NCBI GenBank assembly: GCA_022457065.1 | Contig: JAJGBQ010000004.1 | Location: forward strand, 3,100,001-3,164,000 | Direction of reading: 5' to 3' | Source of the DNA: Curvularia sp. ZM96 | Lineage: Eukaryota; Ascomycota; Dothideomycetes; Pleosporales; Pleosporaceae | DNA: 64,000 bases | Shown: positions 45,401-57,855 of the stretch, in pieces | Position numbering within the stretch: the stretch's first letter is position 1 | Layout: the number at the start of each line of letters is the position of its first letter | Translations under genes and position numbers: made by a program | The notes under the pieces: model-generated | Seen by the model: the letters and a program-made list of their open reading frames with translations, nothing else | The model's database searches: none | Told to the model about the DNA's origin: nothing

Positions 45401-45531
45401 GGCTCTGGCGAGGAAGTACTGGATAATTGACATACTTGAGCGCCCAGAGGATTATTCTCCATCAACTGCTCAAACTTCTCCTCCACGCTCAGGTCCCGCC
45501 GGAGCAACATACTGGGAAGAAGGAACGCCAT
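42450..45531 (-). CDS. CSC1/OSCA (TMEM63) family mechanosensitive cation channel
   Basis: Four exons, 45531-45436, 45384-43553, 43504-43187 and 43122-42450, join exactly to 972 residues. This family forms osmosensitive calcium-permeable channels in the plasma membrane or endomembranes. The order is an N-terminal helix (VLVAIGTSFGMTAAIFLAF), DKSIFAWYKPVFKTYEPEYVDKIGLDATLFLRF and further helices. The cytoplasmic coiled domain (RTLMITDINRSFRSDQGI, YGFASYESITSAHTVAF) is followed by the seven-helix RSN1_7TM core. The tail is Ser/Asp-rich. Length and layout are normal for ascomycete Phm7/Rsn1-like proteins. Convergent with the F-box gene across the GAA tract. Confidence 0.93.
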
Positions 45532-47216
45532 AATGAGTGTGAGTGTGTTTTCGTGAGTCTACGTAGCGAGAGATATGCAGTCGGACATGTGTAGGTCGAC
45601 TTTACTGCAAGCGTAGCGAGTGTCGAGTGAGAGGTGGGAGACTGTTCAGCGCATGTCTTTCGCCGCCGAGGATCACCTTGTACAAAGCAGGTGTATCTAG
45701 TCACAGTATACTATGCTCCCTGTAGAGGCGAAGGGGCGATTGTGAGTATGAAAAAGAAGAGCGAGAGATAAGAAAGAGAGAGTGTGTTACGTTGTGTCGT
45801 GGTAGTTGTGTGTCGCAAGGCCGTTGAGCGAAATGTTGCGATCGTCGCTGTCTTGCCTGTTCGCCCTAGGATGACGATTAGCCCCCCTTGTATCCGGCAT
45901 CCCTGCCGCGCGCCCAGGCACGTCCGCCGATTCGTTGGCTCAGGGCTCCCGTTTGACGCCGTCGAGGAAAAGGGTGCGCGGCCAGCCAAGGCAGGGCTGT
46001 CCATAATTTTTTTTATTTTTGGGTTCCAGGCCCTGGACTATCGGCTGGGACGGAGTTGCAAGCGCCTTGGACCATCCAGTCAACAGGAGAAAGGATCGAC
46101 CCGTAACCTGGAGGTTCTCGCGTTCTTTTTGCGGAGAAACGGGCGCCGCTTTCTTGCACCGCCACTCGGCTGCGGCACAGTCGCGGTGGTTAATCAGTCG
46201 GAGATGGAGCTTCCACAACCGAGATGATACCGTTTCTCGTGTCCACTGCTGGGATTTGGTCCGGATGAGGCTGGCGTTTGCTGGTTGCGCGTTTCAGACG
46301 ACAGCACAATGACCACTTTGTTCATGCTTGAAGAGGGGGTTTCGTGTGCACGTGGCGCCGCGTCCCCAATTGGACACGGCCACGCCGAGTCGTCCCATTT
46401 ACCATGGACACGAACAGTCCACGTGGACAACGAGGGGTTGTTCGAGTGCCGTCTAGCAGAGAGGGATGCTTGTTGTAGTAAGCACGTTCTTTGTTGCTTT
46501 CCGATGTCTTAGAATCCAAACTGGCCTTGAAACACACAGAAACCCTTCGCTCATTTGCGACAAGAGGCTTGTGTCATGTAGAACACACTGGCTGTTCTTG
46601 ATATGGCTGCATCCATGACTAGTATCTTCGCAGTGCGGGCATGGCGATTTCCGCGATCAAACAACAGTGCATGAATGCCAGCTGTTGGAAGTGGCTCGTT
46701 CTCTCCCAGCTATCTCCCAATTTGGCCTTCCGCCTTGGCACTTCCTCCTAAACGGTAAATTCCTTCACATCATTACGCGAAGAGGTAGCTGCGATACTTT
46801 ACCGACGACAACACATGCACAATGGAGCTGATACAATGGAGCCCAGAAAATTCTCATGATTTCAGCGCTAGCAAAACTCCACGTAGGCTTGTACCACTGA
46901 TAATGACCAACCCTTTTATATTTTCTAGAGAAGAAGAATCTTTCCATCCGGCTTGCACCATGACTTTGGTCTAGCACAACACCTATCACACATCTTCGTC
47001 CCCAGACAAGGAGAGTAAAATAAAATCCTCGTCCATTTGCGATAGACTTTGTGCACTGTCGTTCCTCCTAAGACTTTTATCGCTTGCAAACAAATCGTCC
47101 ATACTGAAGCTCTCTCCCAAGCTTTCCTCATGGACGCCATCCCTTTGACTAATGATGCCGTCAACCCAACCTTCCTGGCCCAAATGGCCAGCAATACCCA
47201 ATACGCATGACGTCTT
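45532..47216. other. intergenic, about 1.7 kb
   Basis: No gene supported; plus-strand frames here have no recognisable domain. The left part is the channel-gene promoter. The right end (46986-47216) is 3' sequence of the mutase gene and remains open in its frame after the stop codon. Confidence 0.5.
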
Positions 47217-49149
47217 CTAAGCGCCACCCGCCGCCTTGACAAGATCGTGGACCTTCCTTGCCAAATCGTCAGCTTCGGCCCGGGTCTCGGCCTCTGCGTA
47301 GACACGGACAGCGTCCTCAGTACCACTGGCACGAGCAAACGAGCGGCCCTGGCGCACCTTCTGAACCTCCTTGTCGATCAGTGCCTGGAGACCTTCTGGT
47401 GACGTAAGTTTTCGCTCAGCGTCGGTTGTCTTGAAGATCCTGCGGTCCTGTACTTGGACCTTGAGAAGGCGGTTGGGCAGGTCGCTGTATGTCGAGAGCC
47501 ACTCTTGCGGACCCCAGTGCTTGTGTGCAAGGACAACCTCGACGAGGAGGAAGTCGGAAAGCGCGTCGCCAACCGACTGGTTGATGAGGTTGATGCACGC
47601 ACGAAGCACATCGAGAGCCTCCTTCTCACCTGGGTTGCGAGGTTCGTGTTTGGCAATGGTGTCGAGCGTGTCAGCCGAGAAAATGACCGTGCCGTGGCCA
47701 TTAGCCTCGAAGTAGACACCAATGTCGAGTTTTTCGGCGGCATGGTGGAGGTACTTGACACCAGTAGGTGTGCAGTCGACCTTGAGCTTCAGCGTCTCCT
47801 CGACGTACTTTGTTGCGGCACCGTTTGCGTATGCTGTCTGGACTACTCCGATGGTGAGCTTGTCGGCAAGTCCGCTCTGACGAACCGTGTCGCCTAAGAA
47901 GGAAGCAACCAGAGTGGCGATACGGTCTCCATCAAGCAGGCGGAAAACATTCTTGTCGTCCTTGAAGTAGTAGACCACGCGGTCAGCATCACCATCGAGC
48001 GAACAGCATCGGTCGCCGGGCCCAGCCTTTGATGATGGGGGTGCTCGCTGGTTAGTCTTGACAAAGTCCGCGCCGCACTATGCCCGTAATCAGCACAAGT
48101 AGCATTTAAAAGGAGGTGCCACTTACATCCACATTCAGGCTCTCGGGCTTGATGACATTGTCATTGATGACGGAAATCTCGAGACCTCCCTCATCCTTGG
48201 ATGGCAGATACTTGATGAGCTCATTCAGTTTTGGCCCACCAACACCATTGGCGCAATCGACCGTCAAGCTACCCGAAGGCTTCTTTCCACGCAGAGCCGT
48301 CTTGAAGGCTGTGCCAAACTTCTCGTAGTAACCCTTCTCAGTAGGCTCACCATAGGCATCTGCTGTGCCTTCCGTGTTGAGGCAACGGACCATGTAGTGC
48401 AATTGGGGTGTGGTCAAAAAGCCGTAGTCCTTGGTCTCAGCGCCGGCACCGTTCAGGCCATCCACAAGGCATCCAAGTAATCTTGAACCAGATGCCCTGG
48501 TGTCTCGAGCTACAACCACGCGAGCAGGGGTGCTGAGGTCGATTTTGTGCTGAGCGGCAATCTCTTGGTAGTATTTGGAGACATCTTCGGGCGTGGCCTT
48601 GTTGGCCATCTCGGTGCTGATAACCTCCCAATCCTCCTTTATGCTTGTTAGGTCATCTGTAATCGATCGTGTGGAGGATGAGAAGCAGATCTTGGACATA
48701 CCTGCAGCATGTTGCCCTGTTTCAAGTCAGTCATTGCCACTACCGTTGTTTTCATCTGATGCATACCATTGGCTCAACGAGCTTTACACCGTTGTCCTGA
48801 GGTGGGTTGTGGGACGCTGTGATCATGACTCCGATCCATTTTCCTTTGAGTGCTCGCGAGCGGAGGGCTGCGATCATGCCAACCCGGGTCAAGACGGAAT
48901 CGAGGACATCGCTGTGATGGTCAGTCGAGTTCTCAGGGTTCAGAATGCGGGGCGTTGGCGGGGAGGCGAGCAGACTCGACGCCGCAGTTTGGGGACTCGT
49001 ACGCTTTTGTTCGGAACTAGGTACACTCAATCAGCTTGGCTCGGGTATTCATTGCTTTCATATGGACTTACACCAGCTGTGCCGTATGTGTACACGAGTC
49101 CTTCGGGCGCAGGGTGCTTCTGCGCAGCCTCGGCGATTGGGTCAGACAT
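47217..49149 (-). CDS. pcm1: phosphoacetylglucosamine mutase
   Basis: It interconverts N-acetylglucosamine-6-phosphate and -1-phosphate, a step to UDP-GlcNAc for chitin and glycoproteins. Start ATG 49149; exon 1 ends 49072 (YTYGTAG), exon 2 is 49016-48767. One or two small exons near 48,650-48,770 were not resolved cleanly, and later exons end at TAG 47217. Motifs: [19 protein letters not shown] (active-site Ser), [13 protein letters not shown], the metal-binding [10 protein letters not shown] region at about 48000, [15 protein letters not shown], and the C-terminal phosphate-binding [13 protein letters not shown]. Length fits AGM1/PCM1. Confidence 0.95.
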
Positions 49150-50011
49150 GATGCGTATCGAATGATTTCTTCCAAGAGGGGGAGCAAAGAGTGTGGATCA
49201 AGAGATGAAGAATAGACGGGAGCACACGGAAGAAAAGAGATGCGAAGACAGCTAGTGGTTCAGCTTCAGCGCGGGAGGGTGGGGGAAGCGTGGCTATTCA
49301 AGTGCACAGTTGTTGTCCTCCGACACATGCAAGCAGGACCCCGCCCACGCGGCTAGCAGGGATGTTGCAGGGCTGCTGCTTTCCGCCTTGGATGACGTTG
49401 CAACTCGTTCCTGGCTAACCACCACTGCCCCCCTCAGCTTCAATCTATTCTTAGCTGCAAGGGTTCACCCTAGGTACCAGAATTTCTGCTCGACCAAATC
49501 ACGAGACGACACCAAAGTACCATCTTGTTCACCGTCGGTTGGGCTGGATTTCAACCAACTTTACTTTTTTTGCTGCAGCTACTTAAAGGCGGCGGCCAAT
49601 GTCGCGACTGCGGGGTTGTCAAGAGGGGCGGAGAGCTTGACCGCTCCTCTTACCACACTGCCACAACGCGCGCATTTCCCATACCACTGTTTCGAGTGGA
49701 GCCAACCGATACTACCCGCCACCGCATTAGCCTTGCAACCTGCTCGTGTTAAAGAATTAGCGCCCCTATCTTCCTTTTCCTCCGCCTGTCAGACACGGTA
49801 GGAACATCACATAGTGGCGCACAAATAGTCGAATCAAGTTTGGGTTCGGCACAAGATAAGTGAAGTAGATTGCCTCCGCTGACAGGGTAAGGCACGACTG
49901 GATTATCTAAAGAATCGAACAAAGTCCAGAACAGACATGGCACTGTGAGCCAGATCAAGGACAGCACAGCTGCCAGACAAGGACATGGAAATGAGTGAGG
50001 CCAATATGCTC
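49150..50011. other. intergenic
   Basis: About 860 bases of mutase promoter and nst1 3' region. The plus frame 49310-49801 has no recognisable domain. Confidence 0.5.
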
Positions 50012-53000
50012 TCAAAAGCCTTGTGGGCCAAGCCCAGGGAACCTTCCAAAGCCGCCAGCCAACACGCTGTGGCTAGGAATGGGACTGCCAATCTCACCTA
50101 GAGGGGGAGGAGCCGGCGCACTGTCACTGAACTTGATGTGCGACAGTCGCCCATTGTCCTCCTTGTACTCCAGGCTACCACCACCGTTGGTTTGTGTCAC
50201 GTCCAGTATGTCGCAAGCTTCTTTCATCTCCTCCATGGACACGGCAGGTTCGAGCGCATTCCGCGATGCGTCAACGTGTCGATGCACTTCGGCGGCGTCA
50301 ACATAGCCCTCCGGATCGGATCGAGGAGCTAGCGTCTTGCAAGCAGCGCAGATGGTGCGGCGTAGCCAGACAATACGCTGCTCGTTAGGGCTCCGCTCGT
50401 GACCGCGAGTCGAGAAGGGACTATTGAAGATGTTGGACGTTGGCGAGTGGCCCCAGGTAGCACCAGAATTGAAGCCCTGCAAGGGTGGTGTTCCCCAGAT
50501 ACTTCCTCCACCTGGCGCACCAAACGAACCATACTGGGAGCCTGGTATATCTGCAAATCCAAATGACGGGGCTCTCACAGATCCATGCTGCTGCAGGCTA
50601 GGTCGTCGGTCAGGCAACTCGGGCATGTCATCTTCATCGTCCAGCAGGGCTTTGCTTCCCAGATGGCTCGCGAGCTCGTCAATATCAGATCCTCTAGGGT
50701 CGTCTCCTGGTTTGACGCTCGAAGGTCGCTGGATAGGAGCTGGTCGCTGAATTGGCTGTGCTTGCGGAGCAGCAATGGGGCTTTCCACGTTGGAGAGTCG
50801 CTCAAACGATCCAGAGCCCTGCCGGGAATGTGACGGCATGCCCATGGGGAATGCAGATGGCATCGGAGCCGTGAAACCGGGGGGCGCGGCAAAGCCAGGC
50901 GGTCCTTCCATTGGGAATCCTCGACCCATGGGCAGCGTACCTGGTGTGTGCATGCCCGGCGGTGGGAAACCACGAAAGCTTTGCGGGGAGGGTTGTGGAA
51001 AGAAGGGCATGCTTGGGCGTGGTCCCATCATTCCGGGCATCATGGATGCCTGGTTGGCAAAGCCGTTCAAGCCCGGAGGCATGTTGGCCATACCCAATCC
51101 TGGTGGTCCTGGCATGCCCGGTGGCGGTCCCATGGGAGGCATCGGAGACGATGGCTGGCCGTGTGGCGCAGACATGGCTTGCTGTGGAACTTGTGGCTTT
51201 GTTAGTATCGAGCGTGGCATCGACTGTCCGTGCGACTGTGAAGAAGGTGATGTTGACTTGCTCGTTGCCAACGTGGCGTGAGGTGTCTTGGGCGAAGAGC
51301 CATGCGAATTTTGCTGCGATGTTTGTCGCTGTCGATTCGGGGTAGGGGCCTTTGGGATAGCCGGCGTCACATGGGGCGAGGGTGTTCCTGTAGACGAGGT
51401 CTGCTTGAGCAGTTGGGGCGGCAGGGCGACAGCCACTGGCTGTGAGGGCTTTTTGGCGCCCGCAACAGCGTTGTGAGCGGCTGCAACAGCAGCTTGCTCC
51501 TCCTTGCGTGGGCGGTCCTTGTTCTCGGCCTTTGACTTCGAATCTCGCTCCTTGCGCTCCTTTTCCTCCTGGGCCTTCTTCTCCTTTGCTTCTTTCTCTT
51601 TGGCTTCGCGTTCTTCGCGCTCCTTGCGCTTGGCTTCGTCCTTGGCCTTTTTCTCCAGCGCTTTCTGCTCGCGCGCCTTCCTCTCGGCTTCCTGCTGTCG
51701 CTCGCGCTCTTCCTGCTGCCGCTTCAGGCGCTCGGCTTCCTTGCGCTGCTTCTCCTCCTCCTGAGCCTTGCGTTCAGCCTCCTTTTTCTTGCGCTGTTCT
51801 TCTCGCTTCTTGCGTTGCTCTTCCAGCCGTTTTTCCTCTGCAGCCTTGGCCTCGGCTTCCTTTGCTGCAAGTTCCGCCTCTTTGCGAGCCTTTTCCTCTG
51901 CCTTTTGCTGCCGCTGCTTGTCCTTTTTCTCCTTCCGTTTTTGGGCTTCTTTTGCCTTTTTCGCCTCCTTTGCGTCTTTCCGTATGTCCTCTTCTGCCAG
52001 CTCTTCGAGTAGCCGCTGTTGGCGCTCTGCGGCCACTTTTTCTCGATATGCCTGGAGTACTCGCTGTTCAAACATGCGCGCTGCAAATATCTGAAACATG
52101 CGTCGGCCCTCCTCCATGCGCTGCTCCTCGGTCATGGTGCCCTGGGGTGGATTAGTTTGCAAGTAGACAGTCCAGCACACAAAATACGCACTTCCTCATC
52201 ATCCTCATCCTCGTCGTACTCGTCATCGTCGTATTCCTCGTCGTCTTCGCCCTCATCGTCGTAGTCGTCGTCGTCGGGCGGAGGCGCATTGTGACTGTGA
52301 CCGGCGTAGGAGCGATGTTGCATGTTCGGATGCGCCGAGAACTGGGCCTCCTCCTCACGCTGCATTCTGCGCTCGGCGAGTTGCTCCATCATCTCGATGA
52401 ACTTTTTCCCGTCGTTCTTGAGCAAATCGTCAGCGACTGTAAGTATGCCACCTAGAAGCAAGAATCAGCCTGTTCTCCAGCAAGGGAAAGTATTTATAGG
52501 TATAGGCATACCTTTGACCTGTAAACTACTGCCGAACTGGAGAAAATCGGAGGGTTCGGGGGGCGGCAGACTGGGTTCGCCGGAGCTGTAGTCGCCTTCG
52601 GAGGAGATTTCGCTGTCATAGTCGGAATCTTCCTCGTCGTCTTCCTCGCCCGAGTCGTACTCTTCCTCGTCGTCGTCGTAGGGGCCGTGGGACCGTGGGG
52701 CGTTGAGCATGGGGCGCGGGTGAGGAGCACTGGACGCATAGCGATAATTAGCCTCTGGAATGAAACTAGCGACGTCTTGCTGGAGGTGTGCGTACTGCTC
52801 GAGTTCTTCGTAGTATGCATCATACAGGACCTCCAGCTCCTCCTCGATGGCGGTGCGCTTGCGGCCGCAGACGGTGCAGCTGCACGAGTGCTTTTGCTGC
52901 TCCTTCATCTTGCGCAAGACAGCCTCCTTTTCAATCTTGACCAGCGACTTGCGCTCGTCCTCGCCGAGCGAGAGCCAGAAGTCGCGTATGCGCTCGCGCT

Positions 53001-53586
53001 CCTCGGCCGTCGACGTGTTCCATATTCGGTCCTTGTTGGAAGCCGAGCGGGCGACCGAATGCGATTGCTGGGCGGGGGGCTGGCGCGAGGGGAGGTGCTG
53101 GGAGTAGGCCAGGGGCGGGGGCGCAGAGGCCGCTGTCTTCTTCTTCCGCCGCGACTTTTTGCCCGAGGTGCCGCGCACCGGAGCGTGGTTGTAGGACTGC
53201 TGGTAGTCGCCGTTGGGGGCATATGCGTGCTCGTATTCCTCGTCCGAGTAGTAGGCGCCCTCGTCATACCGCGGCTCGTCGAGCTCGGGGTGAGCATGCT
53301 GCTGTTGCTGCCCTTGCTTCTGGTGCTGTTGTTGTTGCTGTTGCTGCGTTTGTTGTTGTTGTGGCGGCGGCGGCGGTTGTTGTTGTTGGTGCTGCTGCTG
53401 CTGTTGCTGGGCGGGGGACACGCCATTCCGGGTAGGCGCAGGCGGTTCCTGGGCGGCCTTCTTTGCAGCCTCCTTCTCGCGGCGCTTCTGCTTCTTGCGG
53501 TTGACGGCGGTCGGGGCAGGGTTATGTGTCGCGGTGCCGTTGGTGGGCATGGTAGCGGGTGGTGGGCCTGCGGTGCCCTGGGCCAT
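50012..53586 (-). CDS. nst1: Nst1-family stress-response protein
   Basis: Three exons: from ATG 53586 to about 52515, then about 52450-52185, then about 52140-50012, with short introns near 52460-52510 and 52141-52185. Nst1 is linked to salt tolerance and polarisome condensates in yeast. Order: basic start ([16 protein letters not shown]), a poly-Gln/Pro tract, the Nst1 block ([52 protein letters not shown]), an unbroken Asp/Glu-rich tract, [24 protein letters not shown], a roughly 200-residue Lys/Glu/Arg coiled coil, a Pro/Met/Gly-rich region and a conserved C-terminal domain. Family, order and length all match. Confidence 0.92.
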
Positions 53587-54843
53587 GGACTCGCACAACG
53601 GAGGGCTTGGTGGGCAGGCAATCAGCGTGTGCGTGCGTGTGTCGTGTTTGGTGCAGCAGCGGGGGGCAGCACAGGGTGGAGGGCCGGGCGATCAGCGTAG
53701 CAGGGTGCGACGTGGGAGAATTGGAGCAGGATGAGGGGCCGGCTAGTCGTGTCGAGAGGGGACCGCAATGGCCGCAGTTTAGGCGGTGGGGGGCGTGTGA
53801 TGGCGGGCAGCAGGCGCAGGCGAGGAGCAGCGTGGGCGAGGTGGCGGCGGTGATGCTGGTCGAGACGAGTGCGGGCGTGGCATGGGGAGGGCGAGCAGCG
53901 TCGTGTCTTGTTGGTGTTGTCGACGGTGCTGTGGTACGGGCGTTGGGAGATTCGCTGCGTCGGCAGGCCCCATGTCTTGGCACCGGCCAGCCTTGGTCGC
54001 TCTTGCCATTTCGTCGTGACAAGGCACGGCAGGCACGACCAGCGGCGGTGCAGGCGCCGCCGCTGCGCCTCACCACCACCCGCACCGCAACCACAACGCG
54101 CCGGCCGTTCGTATCGTCGCATCACAGACTCGCTCTCGGACGCACGCTGCTCAGCTCAGACGCACGCCCGCCGCCCTCGCCGACGCTGCTCGTCCGCTCT
54201 AGCCCTACGCCGGCCATTATTAAAGGGTCCCGCAATCCCCGTCAGCTGCAACGACGCGCCGTGTCTTGTGCCTGTCGCTGTCTGTGCCGGCCTGTCTGTG
54301 CCTGTCCGTGCCTGTGCTTGTGCTGCCCACGCAGCCCAGCCATTCCGTCGCTAGCTCCCTTGCCGCCGCCGCCGTCGCACGACACCCACACTACCGTCAG
54401 TACATCATCCAACCCCAACCTCACCTTCGTCCTCTCCCTCGCCCTCCCCAACTCCCTCCGCCTCACGCTCGTCCTCGACACCACCGCCGCGCCGCCCCTC
54501 ACCGCCGCCAGTCCGTCGCTTGTCTCGCGCTTGGCTGCCTGCTCCTGATTGGCCCGCCCTCGCCTTCGCCCGCCCTCCATTCGCTCGCTGTCGCGCTTCC
54601 ACGCACTCCCGCCGCCGTCCAACCAGCCTGCGCTGCTTCTCGTTGACTCCCGCGCCGGAACGACATACACGTCGCTGCACCACCAACACCTCCACCTACA
54701 CCACCACCCTCCCTCCATTCGACTCGATCCGCCTCGGCTACTTAACTGTATCCCGATCGCCCGTCCAACCCTCTCTATCCTCGTCTCCGTCCTCTCCGCC
54801 GTCTCACTCTCCGCTCCCACGCTCCTCTACGCCTCTCGCTACC
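53587..54843. promoter_or_regulatory. divergent nst1 / rho2 promoter region
   Basis: About 1.26 kb between two divergent start codons. It is GC-rich and, from 54,300, strongly pyrimidine-biased on the plus strand, typical of a fungal promoter and leader before a start. Long overlapping open frames on both strands reflect low stop density and have no recognisable domains. A TATA-like ATTATTAAAG lies near 54,216. Confidence 0.55.
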
Positions 54844-55954
54844 ATGGCTCAACAACAGCAAAACGGCGAGCCCGTCATGCGCAGGTGCGTACAATCCAAT
54901 CCCCACGCTTGTTTTCCATGCCCACGTCCTGGCCAGCCGTCGGATGCGCCCATTCTTCTTCTGCCCGTTTTCCCCTTCCTTTTCGCTTTGCATGTCCAGC
55001 CCTCTCTCCCTCTCATCCCCACCATGTTCTGGTGCCGGTGCCCTCCTGCTGCTCCAACTTTGACAGGCGTCAATAGTATGGCCCCAAGCACCCCGGCTTT
55101 TGCGTCACAGCTTGCATTGGCGGGCCCGGTCCGAACATTCGTCCGTCTAAAAATAGCCCATCCCACAGCATCCCCATGTCCACTTTTTATCGACTCGCGC
55201 TCAATTCTTGCTCCTTTCGGCTGCCTTGCATTATCAAACCCTTGATTCCTTGGACGTTGCGTCTCGCCCATGCCGCCCCTTGCCCACCATGCTGATCCTC
55301 AGTCTCTAGGAAGTTAGTCATTATTGGCGACGGTGCCTGTGGCAAGACAAGTCTTTTGAGCGTCTTCACGCTGGGTTACTTCCCAACGGTAAGTCACCTC
55401 ATTCATCGGCCACGCCGTAACGCCTCCCTCTGCTACCCCCAGTCTGCTGACGCAACGTGCAGCGATATGTTCCAACCGTTTTTGAAAACTACGTCACCGA
55501 CTGCAGAGTAGACGGCAAGTCGGTCCAGCTAGCCCTATGGGATACCGCAGGACAAGAAGACTATGAGCGTCTGCGCCCGCTTGCCTACAGCAAAGCACAT
55601 GTCATCCTCATCGGCTTCTCCGTCGACTCACCTGATTCTCTCGACAATGTCAAGCACAAGTGGGCTGAAGAGGCCCGTGAACGCTGTCCCACTGTCCCCA
55701 TCATCCTCGTCGGCCTCAAGAAGGATCTTCGCGACGACCCATTGGCCCAGGAGGAAATGCGCAAAAAGTCGCTGCGCTTCACCACCACCAAGCAGGGCAG
55801 TGACATGAAGGACATGATTGGCGCCCGCAAGTACCTCGAATGCAGTTCTCTGACTGGTGATGGTGTCGACGATGTCTTTGAAGCCGCAACCCGCGCCGCC
55901 CTTCTCTCCGTCGACAAGAAGGAAAATCCCGGTTGCGGATGCGTGGTTTTATAA
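54844..55954 (+). CDS. rho2: Rho-family small GTPase, Rho2 type
   Basis: Exons 54844-54884, 55310-55388 and 55463-55954 give 203 residues. It is a membrane switch for cell-wall synthesis and polarity. Motifs: P-loop [11 protein letters not shown], switch [11 protein letters not shown], switch [27 protein letters not shown] (G4; Leu-Lys-Lys-Asp as in Rho2 rather than the CKKDL of Rho1), [17 protein letters not shown] (G5 and insert), and C-terminal CGCVVL, a geranylgeranylation CAAX box with an extra Cys. GYFPTRYVPT and [14 protein letters not shown] point to Rho2. Intron 1 is 425 nt, much longer than other introns here. Confidence 0.92.
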
Positions 55955-56738
55955 GCCTACGCCGTTGATTACTTTTCCTCCACCACCACCGCCATCTCTA
56001 CCACTATATCTCCCGCAACCCCTCCTCTTCCTCTTCTGCTCACCCTTATTTTCCATCAACATAAAATGCATTGGGCGGAGTACAATACGGAGTATCATGT
56101 ACACATGCATTTGGACGTCATTGCCAGCCATAATTCTCGTCCATTTGTCTTTGCTGTTGTCTTTGCTACCTTTTTTAACTTGCCTGGCGCTTCTTTTCTT
56201 TCTTTTCTTTTCGTCTTCGTTTCGAGCGACTGTGTTTTCTGTGGCATCGTTTTCTTATCCAGAAAGGGGGGGTTTAGAAGAGAGACGCACGGACAGAATA
56301 CGAGTGTGTATGAGAGAAGACAGAGTCAGATGAACGAAAAGCCGGACTACTTTCCTCCCGTTTACAATGATTCTGTTTGGGAAACAAACAGAGAATGCAG
56401 GTAATGTGTCCATGTCTGTGCTGGAGGTGGCATCTATGTATACACAACAAAGATGAGGCCATGTTGGTAGATTGAGAGGAGGAAAGGATAAGAAATAGGA
56501 ACCCCCTTGTTCTGTTTCCAATCGCTTTGAAAATCTAATCACAATGTTTCTTGGTTCTCATATCTTCAACAGCCTGAGATGTGTGAACGTCATTCAATCA
56601 TCGTTTCCATCGTACAAGAGATTCCATCTTATATGCTCATCGTACATATTTCCTTTTGCACTCTCTCTCTCTCTCTCACAACACCATTTTCCCATCCCCA
56701 AACCTCACGCCCACATCTCTTCAAGACAAAAACCCCAA
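55955..56738. other. intergenic between convergent genes
   Basis: 3' regions of rho2 and the mL40 gene; no gene supported. Confidence 0.5.
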
Positions 56739-57455
56739 TCAATTCCTCGTCCACGCATGATTCCACCCTTCCCGACTCGGAAAATCCGTCTGCACACGCG
56801 CATACTCGACCGGCACACTACCCCACACACCGCGCTTCAACATAGCACTACGATACAGCCTGCCGACCTCTCTTCCCTTGGGACCCAGGCGACTTGCATC
56901 AGGGCCCTGGCCTCCCGCTTCTTCTTCCGAGACACGGTTGCCGTGGGAATCCAGTAGGCGCAGGTGCTCGCACGCAGCCCGCATCGACATGTACTGGCGC
57001 TCTAGCTCGCGCTCCTCGGCCCAGCGCCGCTTGCGCAGGAAGAGGAGCCATGCGCGGTGGATGGTCCAGTGGCGGAGGGCGCGGTTGCGCGAGAAGTGGA
57101 GGGGCCGGGGGGTGAGGGGGTGCGAGAGGTGGTAGCGGATGTTTGCTGTTGTAATCAGTCAGTTTATTCCTTTCCTATTCTTCTTCTACTTCTTCGTCTT
57201 CTTCTGATCGTTGTTTTGGGGGGGTTTTGTGCAAGGATGCGGTGGATGAGACGCACTTATCCTAGGATCATTGCCACTGCCTTTCTTCGCTCGTTTCTGC
57301 ATCCGCGACGTCGAGGAGAAAGGTGCGGAGGTACAAGAAGGTATCTTTTGTGGAGGGCATGGCCGTGTGCTGGTGGTCCAATTGGCGCTGGGTCGCGGTA
57401 TCGATACCGCTTTGAACGGTCGGAAGACGGGTCGGAATAAGGAGGGATTCATCAT
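56739..57455 (-). CDS. mitochondrial ribosomal protein mL40 (Mrpl28)
   Basis: Exons 57455-57257 and 57145-56739 join to 201 residues; an in-frame upstream start at 57608 also exists. The N-terminus is basic, a likely mitochondrial presequence. After KRAKKGSGNDPRI the second exon reads NIRYHLSHPLTPRPL, FSRNRALRHWTIHRAW, RQYMSMRAACEHLR, then GRLYRSAMLKRGVWGSVPVEYARVQTD and REGWNHAWTRN. I recognise this as the fungal mL40/Mrpl28 layout of the mitochondrial large subunit. Confidence 0.78.
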
Positions 57456-57855
57456 GTGTGTTTGTGGTGTGGAAGAATGGCTATCGCCAGACGTTGCGAT
57501 GTTGCGAGGTTCGGTGGTGTTGGGGAAATTCCGACTTCGAGATGCAGGGACCCTGGTTCGCCAAGCGGGGCTAGTTGAGCATTGCTCGAGCGTGGATAGC
57601 TGCGTCATTCAAGTTGGATAATGATTATCTTATGGTAACTAGCCTTGAGAGCAATGGCTAAATGAACTATCTTTGTAGTTTCCCACATCAAGGAGAACAT
57701 ATTATGGGAATTGGTTGCGGCTCAAGTCTACTTCGATCAGACGATCCACACGGCTCTGTATCAAAAGCCATCTAACATTCCAAAGTACTTTTATCTTCTC
57801 TTTTTATATGCTATCTCTACAAGCATAGAGTCAACCTCTACTCCAACTCACACCC
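57456..57855. other. intergenic
   Basis: Promoter of the mL40 gene and 3' region of bpl1; nothing else recognised. Confidence 0.5.

Noticed and set aside
45784..46537. Plus- and minus-strand frames in the large gap after the channel gene
   Set aside because: No domain, overlapping on both strands, unlike neighbouring genes in composition.
49310..49801. 163-codon plus-strand frame upstream of the mutase gene
   Set aside because: No domain and no typical start context; probably promoter sequence.
51442..52155. 237-codon plus-strand frame inside nst1
   Set aside because: Antisense shadow of the Lys/Glu-rich coiled-coil region of nst1.
53559..54820. Several overlapping frames of 160-330 codons on both strands upstream of rho2 and nst1
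   Set aside because: GC-rich promoter DNA with few stops; the translations are Arg/Ala/Pro-biased with no domain and overlap each other.
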